Part shown: positions 14,679-18,018 of the stretch, piece after piece
Position numbering within the stretch: position 1 is the first letter of the stretch
Layout of the letters: each line of letters opens with the position of its first letter
Source: Draconibacterium sp.
Lineage (GTDB): Bacteria > Bacteroidota > Bacteroidia > Bacteroidales > Prolixibacteraceae
Length of the DNA stretch: 18,018 bases
Reading direction: 5' to 3'
Assembly (NCBI GenBank): GCA_030595485.1
Contig: JAUVDE010000015.1
Span: 1-18,018, forward strand
Notes under the pieces: model-generated
Databases searched by the model: none
Told to the model about the DNA's origin: nothing
The model's input: the letters and a program-made list of their open reading frames with translations, nothing else
Made by a program: the position numbers and the translations under genes

Positions 14679-15458
14679 TCAGGCTGCAAAGATAGCAATT
14701 AGCCCAATAAGAGCGCAATAAATGGCGAAATAAATTAGTTTTCCGCGCTTTACAATTTTAATCATCAACGAGCAGGCCAATAGCCCTGAAATGAATGCAC
14801 CGAAAAAACCTACTATTAAGGGAATACTATCAACCTGAGCTGAATTAAACTCGCCATGATAAATGTCGATAACTGCTGCTCCTAGAATTGGAATAAGTAC
14901 CATTAAAAATGAGAAGCGTGCAATATCCTCTTTTTTAGCTTTTAATAAAAGGCCGGTTGCAATGGTTGCTCCACTCCTCGAAATTCCTGGAAGGACTGCG
15001 CAGGTTTGTGCTATACCTATGAGAAATGCTTTGGGGAAAGTAATTTCTTTTCCAGAGCCTTTAACAAAAGTTGTGAGTGTTAAAAGACAAGCTGTTAATA
15101 GTAGCATGCAACCAACGAAAAATAAATTGCCTGTAAAAAATGACTCAATTTCTTCTTTGAATAATAATCCAACGATTACAATTGGAATAGATGAAAACAA
15201 AAGTTTAGCTACGTATATTGTCGATTCGTTTTTTTCGAATTTGAAAAGATCGCGACAGAGCGTGCCAATGTCTTTACGAAAAACCACAATTGTACTAAGT
15301 ACCGTTGCCACATGAACATCGAGGACAAAAAGAAGGTTATTTTCTTCCTTAATGTTTAATAATGCATGGCCAATTTCAAGATGACCACTAGAACTAACAG
15401 GGAGAAATTCAGTAAGACCTTGAATAATCCCTAGTAAGAGTGCCTGGAGTGCGTTCAT
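14679..15458 (-). CDS. uppP: undecaprenyl-diphosphate phosphatase (UppP/BacA)
   Basis: UppP is an integral membrane phosphatase that turns undecaprenyl diphosphate into the monophosphate carrier used for peptidoglycan and surface polysaccharides. Loss or overproduction affects bacitracin sensitivity in known species. The 259-residue protein is strongly hydrophobic with several membrane helices. It has both family motifs: GIIQGLTEFLPVSSSGHL (10-27, with E17 and H26) and LPGISRSGATIATG (156-169, with R161). It starts 14 nt after the DUF3098 gene and precedes truB. The placement next to ftsX suggests a shared envelope theme. Confidence 0.96.
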   Translation of the reverse strand: MNALQALLLGIIQGLTEFLPVSSSGHLEIGHALLNIKEENNLLFVLDVHVATVLSTIVVFRKDIGTLCRDLFKFEKNESTIYVAKLLFSSIPIVIVGLLFKEEIESFFTGNLFFVGCMLLLTACLLTLTTFVKGSGKEITFPKAFLIGIAQTCAVLPGISRSGATIATGLLLKAKKEDIARFSFLMVLIPILGAAVIDIYHGEFNSAQVDSIPLIVGFFGAFISGLLACSLMIKIVKRGKLIYFAIYCALIGLIAIFAA

Positions 15459-15472
15459 GAAAAAATGGGTTG

Positions 15473-15736
15473 TTAATCTTCTTTCGGTTTTTTCATAATG
15501 GCATAAATCTCGAAAGAAAAACCAATTAGAAGAACAATTGGCGCAATTGTCAAACGTCGAAAGCTAAAAATATCTTCGCTAAAAACATTCGGGTCGTCGC
15601 TGCCACCACCAGATAATAGAATAAATCCAAGTACTATAACTGCAAATCCAATTGCCATTAATTTGTAATTTTCTTTACCAAGGGCAAACCCTGCGTTTTC
15701 TTTCATTCCTTTTGCTTCTTTTACTTTTTTAGCCAT
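15473..15736 (-). CDS. Small two-helix membrane protein, DUF3098 family
   Basis: This 87-residue protein has a charged N-terminus (MAKKVKEAKGMKENAGFALGKENYKLM), a membrane helix at about 27-42, a short polar loop with GGGSDDPNVFSEDIFSFRR (43-61), a second helix at about 62-80 and a lysine-rich end. I recognise it as the DUF3098 family, which in Bacteroidota is regularly found between ftsX and uppP. Function is unknown. A TTG codon at 15769 would overlap the ftsX stop and add 11 hydrophobic residues (MIIFTALIFTT). I prefer the ATG at 15736 because family members begin at MAKK-type sequences and the extension has no counterpart I know of. The gap to ftsX is then 29 nt. Confidence 0.85.
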   Translation of the reverse strand: MAKKVKEAKGMKENAGFALGKENYKLMAIGFAVIVLGFILLSGGGSDDPNVFSEDIFSFRRLTIAPIVLLIGFSFEIYAIMKKPKED

Positions 15737-15765
15737 TGTTGTGAAAATAAGTGCGGTAAAGATAA

Positions 15766-16635
15766 TCAATAAAACAATTCGTCAAATTTAAGGCGAAGGA
15801 ATTTGTTTATAGCAAACCATGTGGACATAAAAGAGATTAGAAAACCCAACACAAATACAATTGCTACAACTAGTAAGGTCGTTGTTAAATCGTTGTTATC
15901 AATTAAACCGTGCAATTCTTTTTTATAGGTGTATATACCTGCCACCAATATAATGTTTGCGATAAGTGCGCCATAAACTCCAATAAAAATGCTTCGTTGT
16001 AAAAACGGTTTACGAATAAAGTTTTTGCTTGCCCCTACCATTTGCATGGTATTAATTGTAAAACGCTGAGCGTATATTAATACTCTGATGGTATTATTGA
16101 TTAGTCCGAAAAAGATAAAAGTAAGCAAGGCACTAATCACTAACAGCATGAGGCTGATTCTTTTTACATTTTGATTTATGACGGTTACCAGGTCTTTCTG
16201 GTAGAATACCTCTGCAACTTGCGAGTATTCTAGAAAGTTTTGTTCAAGTACTTTTAAACTATCAATTGTGGTGTAGTGGGCATATAGTTTTACATCAAGC
16301 GAAGCAAATAATGGATTATAGCCTAGAAAGCCAGTAAAATCTTCTCCTAAATCTTGAGCTAATTCTTTGGCTGCAGTTTCTTTGTCGATATAACGAGTTG
16401 ATTTTACATAGTCGCTGGCGTTTAATGTCTTTTGGAGCCGTACAATTTCAACTTCTTTTAAGTTGTCTTTTAAAACCAGTGTAAAACCAATTTTTTCGCG
16501 TACATATTCCGAAAGCTGACGTGCATTAATCAGCACCAAACTTAGCATGCCTAATAAAATTAGAACCAACGAAATGCTAATTAATGAGCTTATCCACGAA
16601 TTCAGAAATCGCTTTTTTGATTTTGAATGTTTCAT
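15766..16635 (-). CDS. ftsX: cell division protein FtsX (permease-like)
   Basis: FtsX is the membrane half of the FtsEX complex, which couples cell division to peptidoglycan hydrolase activation. The 289-residue protein has the standard layout: one membrane helix after a basic N-terminus (about 16-37), a periplasmic domain (about 40-155, including YVREKIGFTLVLKD and the later YNPLFASLDVKL), then three helices (about 159-180, 214-236, 251-273). The cytoplasmic loop carries TINTMQMVGASKNFIRKPF (193-211), the conserved permease segment. The ATPase partner ftsE is not beside it, as is usual in Bacteroidota. It is the first gene of its leftward operon. Confidence 0.95.
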   Translation of the reverse strand: MKHSKSKKRFLNSWISSLISISLVLILLGMLSLVLINARQLSEYVREKIGFTLVLKDNLKEVEIVRLQKTLNASDYVKSTRYIDKETAAKELAQDLGEDFTGFLGYNPLFASLDVKLYAHYTTIDSLKVLEQNFLEYSQVAEVFYQKDLVTVINQNVKRISLMLLVISALLTFIFFGLINNTIRVLIYAQRFTINTMQMVGASKNFIRKPFLQRSIFIGVYGALIANIILVAGIYTYKKELHGLIDNNDLTTTLLVVAIVFVLGFLISFMSTWFAINKFLRLKFDELFY

Positions 16636-16658
16636 TACAAGTTCTTATTGAACACTAA

Positions 16659-16666
16659 CAAATGTA
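16659..16666 (-). promoter_or_regulatory. Probable -7 element for the ftsX operon
   Basis: The minus strand reads TACATTTG, matching TAnnTTTG. A partial -33 (CTTG, 16683-16686) lies 16 bp upstream, shorter than the usual 19-20. Transcription would start near 16652, leaving a leader of about 17 nt before the ftsX ATG. Confidence 0.5.
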
Positions 16667-16861
16667 TTTATTTTTAAACCCTCAAGTGCGTTTTGTTATT
16701 GTTCTTATAGACAATATTCTGTTAACAAAGCGAATCAGTTGTGGATTTGTTCCGGATGGCTGTAAGTGGCACATATATAATTGCTTAAGTAATATTTGTG
16801 CGTTTCCACGGGAAATCGAGTTTAAATGCATTTAACTTATTGAAGATTTGACTGTTATTTC

Positions 16862-16892
16862 TTTGGAAATACGAAAAAAGAAAATACTTTTG
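16862..16892 (+). promoter_or_regulatory. Bacteroidota-type promoter for rplM-rpsI-rpsB
   Basis: TTTG (16862-16865) and TACTTTTG (16885-16892) are perfect matches to the -33 and -7 elements, 19 bp apart. This is the best promoter in the window, as expected for ribosomal protein genes. Transcription would start near 16899. Confidence 0.85.
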
Positions 16893-16898
16893 CAGTCC

Positions 16899-17035
16899 CG
16901 ATTATTATCCTTAGAAATAAGGAGTGTAAATAGTTGATTTTCTTTGAGTAAGGCGATTTGTTGAAAAATTCCGTTGAGACAGAAAAACCGCGAAATGTAA
17001 AATCTAATTTGTAATACAAATAAAAAATTAAAAGA
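16899..17035 (+). promoter_or_regulatory. Structured 5' leader of rplM (candidate autoregulatory leader)
   Basis: The untranslated leader is about 137 nt, long for this genome. It holds a 6-bp stem with a GAAA tetraloop (TCCTTA at 16908-16913 with TAAGGA at 16918-16923) near the predicted 5' end. A second 6-bp stem (ATTTGT at 17007-17012 with ACAAAT at 17016-17021) ends 14 nt before the start codon. L13 leaders are known in Firmicutes. Whether this one binds L13 is inference. Confidence 0.5.
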
Positions 17036-17491
17036 GTGGACACACTTAGTTATAAAACAGTTTCGGCCAACAAAGCTACCGTTTCAAAAGGATGGATAGT
17101 TGTTGATGCTGAAGACATGGTATTGGGACGTTTGGCAAGTATAGTTGCTAAAATGTTGAGAGGTAAATACAAGCCAAATTATACACCACACGTTGATTGT
17201 GGCGATAGCGTAATTGTTATTAATGCTGAAAAAGTAGTCATGTCAGGTAAAAAAATGACCGACAAAATTTACATACGTCACACTGGTTATCCAGGAGGAC
17301 AGCGTAAAATGACTCCACTAGATATTTTAGCTAAATATCCTGAGCGTTTGGTGGAAAAAGCTGTAAAAGGAATGCTACCTAAAACTAAATTAGGAAGCGA
17401 ACTATACAGACATTTGCATGTAGTAGTGGGGGCTGAGCACAAATATGAGGCTCAAAAACCTAAAGTTGTTGATTTAAATACGATTAAATAA
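17036..17491 (+). CDS. rplM: 50S ribosomal protein L13 (uL13)
   Basis: L13 is an early assembly protein of the large ribosomal subunit. The 151-residue product starts with MDTLSYKTVSANKATVSKGW, followed by the conserved VVDAEDMVLGRLASIVAKML and the characteristic IRHTGYPGG segment. The start is GTG at 17036; no ATG fits, and the N-terminus aligns with the Bacteroidota form, so the GTG call is firm. Its TAA stop shares its last base with the ATG of rpsI, which points to translational coupling of the two proteins. Confidence 0.97.
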   Translation: MDTLSYKTVSANKATVSKGWIVVDAEDMVLGRLASIVAKMLRGKYKPNYTPHVDCGDSVIVINAEKVVMSGKKMTDKIYIRHTGYPGGQRKMTPLDILAKYPERLVEKAVKGMLPKTKLGSELYRHLHVVVGAEHKYEAQKPKVVDLNTIK

Positions 17492-17877
17492 TGGAAGTAA
17501 TAAACACAATCGGACGTAGAAAATCAGCTGTTGCTCGTATTTACGTAAGCGAAGGAAAAGGTAACATTACCATTAATAAAAGGGATGTAAAAGAATATTT
17601 CCCTGCAGAAACGTTGCAGTACATTGTATTGCAGCCATTGAACCTACTTGAGGTTCCAGAAAAATACGATATTAAAGTTAATCTAAACGGCGGTGGCCCA
17701 AAAGGACAAGCAGAAGCTTTACGTTTGGCTATCACTCGTGCATTAATGGTAATCGATATTGAATCAAGACCTCAGTTAAAAGCTGCCGGATTCGTAACAA
17801 GAGATCCGCGTGAAGTGGAACGTAAAAAGCCTGGGCAACCAAAAGCAAGAAAACGTTTCCAATTCTCAAAACGTTAA
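17491..17877 (+). CDS. rpsI: 30S ribosomal protein S9 (uS9)
   Basis: S9 lies in the head of the small subunit, and its C-terminal tail reaches the P-site tRNA. The 128-residue protein has the family start INTIGRRKSAVARIYV, the NGGGPKGQAEALRLAITRAL segment and the basic tail ending RFQFSKR, whose last Arg contacts tRNA in known structures. It overlaps the rplM stop by one base. The rplM-rpsI pairing is almost universal in bacteria. Confidence 0.97.
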   Translation: MEVINTIGRRKSAVARIYVSEGKGNITINKRDVKEYFPAETLQYIVLQPLNLLEVPEKYDIKVNLNGGGPKGQAEALRLAITRALMVIDIESRPQLKAAGFVTRDPREVERKKPGQPKARKRFQFSKR

Positions 17878-17900
17878 AATTATTCATCATTTATATGGAT

Positions 17901-17953
17901 CTAAAACGGTTGAGATTCCCAATTTTAGGGGACTACTCAATGGTTGCTTTTAG
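17901..17953 (+). promoter_or_regulatory. Three-tier nested stem-loop before rpsB (candidate S2 leader)
   Basis: Three nested stems are visible: CTAAAA (17901-17906) with TTTTAG (17948-17953); TTGAG (17910-17914) with CTCAA (17936-17940); and TCCC (17917-17920) with GGGA (17929-17932), closing an 8-base loop. Unpaired CGG and TGGTTGC face each other between the outer stems, and AT faces CTA between the inner ones. The rpsB ATG is 21 nt further on, and no promoter is seen in the 97-nt gap after rpsI. S2 is known to repress rpsB-tsf through its leader in E. coli; the same role here is inference. Confidence 0.6.
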
Positions 17954-17974
17954 AGCATAATAAAAAGTAAAAAG

Positions 17975-18018
17975 ATGCCAATTACAAATTTTCAAGAATT
18001 ATTGGATGCAGGTGTACA
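17975..18018 (+). CDS. rpsB: 30S ribosomal protein S2 (uS2), N-terminal fragment cut by window end
   Basis: Only the first 14 codons plus two bases are inside the window: MPITNFQELLDAGV, then CA. This matches the start of Bacteroidota S2 (xxTNFQELLDAGVHFGH). It follows rplM and rpsI on the same strand, 97 nt after rpsI, with A-rich sequence before the ATG. In this phylum tsf usually comes next. Confidence 0.9.
   Translation, partial: MPITNFQELLDAGV

Larger units (their letters stand above)
16636..17035. other. 400-bp divergent region between ftsX and rplM
   Basis: No protein gene or tRNA is seen. The left end carries a leftward promoter element for ftsX (16659-16666). The right part carries the rplM promoter (16862-16892) and a leader of about 135 nt with two small hairpins. 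Between about 16690 and 16855 I see only AT-rich sequence with no clear element. Confidence 0.65.

Noticed and set aside
14635..14718. 28-residue N-terminal extension of the truB frame
   Set aside because: It overlaps the end of uppP and does not resemble a TruB start; the ATG at 14634 gives the usual N-terminus.
15737..15769. TTG start for the DUF3098 gene overlapping the ftsX stop
   Set aside because: The 11 added residues are hydrophobic and unlike family starts; the ATG at 15736 fits better, though the TTG cannot be excluded.
16690..16855. Possible tRNA or small RNA gene in the ftsX-rplM gap
   Set aside because: No cloverleaf arms, T-loop signature or terminator-like hairpin could be found; the stretch is plain AT-rich sequence.
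1..18018. Search for mobile elements, CRISPR arrays, toxin-antitoxin or defence genes
   Set aside because: No transposase, integrase, direct-repeat array or defence family is visible; all long frames are accounted for by core genes and one unassigned gene.

Overview
The window is an AT-rich stretch of a Bacteroidota chromosome. It carries core housekeeping genes and shows no sign of mobile DNA. Four things support the assignment: the fused lpxC/fabZ gene; a recurring TAnnTTTG promoter element, with TTTG or a near match about 19-20 bp upstream at the best sites; start codons preceded by A/T-rich sequence rather than a clear Shine-Dalgarno; and the orders rimP-nusA-infB and ftsX-DUF3098-uppP-truB-queA. 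The protein sequences remind me most of Marinilabiliales/Prolixibacteraceae-type marine or anaerobic members, but this is an impression and not a database result.

Layout. Positions 1-4601 are read leftward: a COG1078-type HD phosphohydrolase, then lpxD, lpxC/fabZ and lpxA, a compact lipid A and fatty acid operon that ends in a very long perfect hairpin at 16-67. A divergent region (4602-4869) leads to the rightward rimP-nusA-infB cluster (ribosome maturation, transcription elongation, translation initiation). That cluster starts with a promoter and a strong leader hairpin and ends with an intrinsic terminator at 9727-9753. Next, also rightward, is a single 928-residue membrane-anchored protein of unknown function (9912-12698). 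It has its own promoter and a structured leader. A 13-bp hairpin separates it from the convergent operon ftsX, DUF3098, uppP, truB, queA (16635 to 12770, leftward), which mixes cell envelope and tRNA modification genes. A 400-bp divergent region then precedes the rightward ribosomal protein genes rplM, rpsI and rpsB; rpsB is cut by the window end.

How the genes fit together. The left operon makes the acylated sugar precursors of lipid A (LpxA, LpxC, LpxD) and, through the FabZ half of the fusion, supports the acyl chain supply. UppP recycles the undecaprenyl carrier for envelope polymers, and FtsX belongs to the division machinery. The rest is gene expression: RimP, NusA, IF-2, TruB, QueA, L13, S9 and S2.

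I found no defence, secretion or mobile system. The least ordinary items are the 928-residue protein, in which I see an N-terminal anchor, an apparent internal duplication and a regular seven-repeat C-terminal propeller, and the structured RNA leaders, above all a three-tier nested hairpin directly before rpsB.
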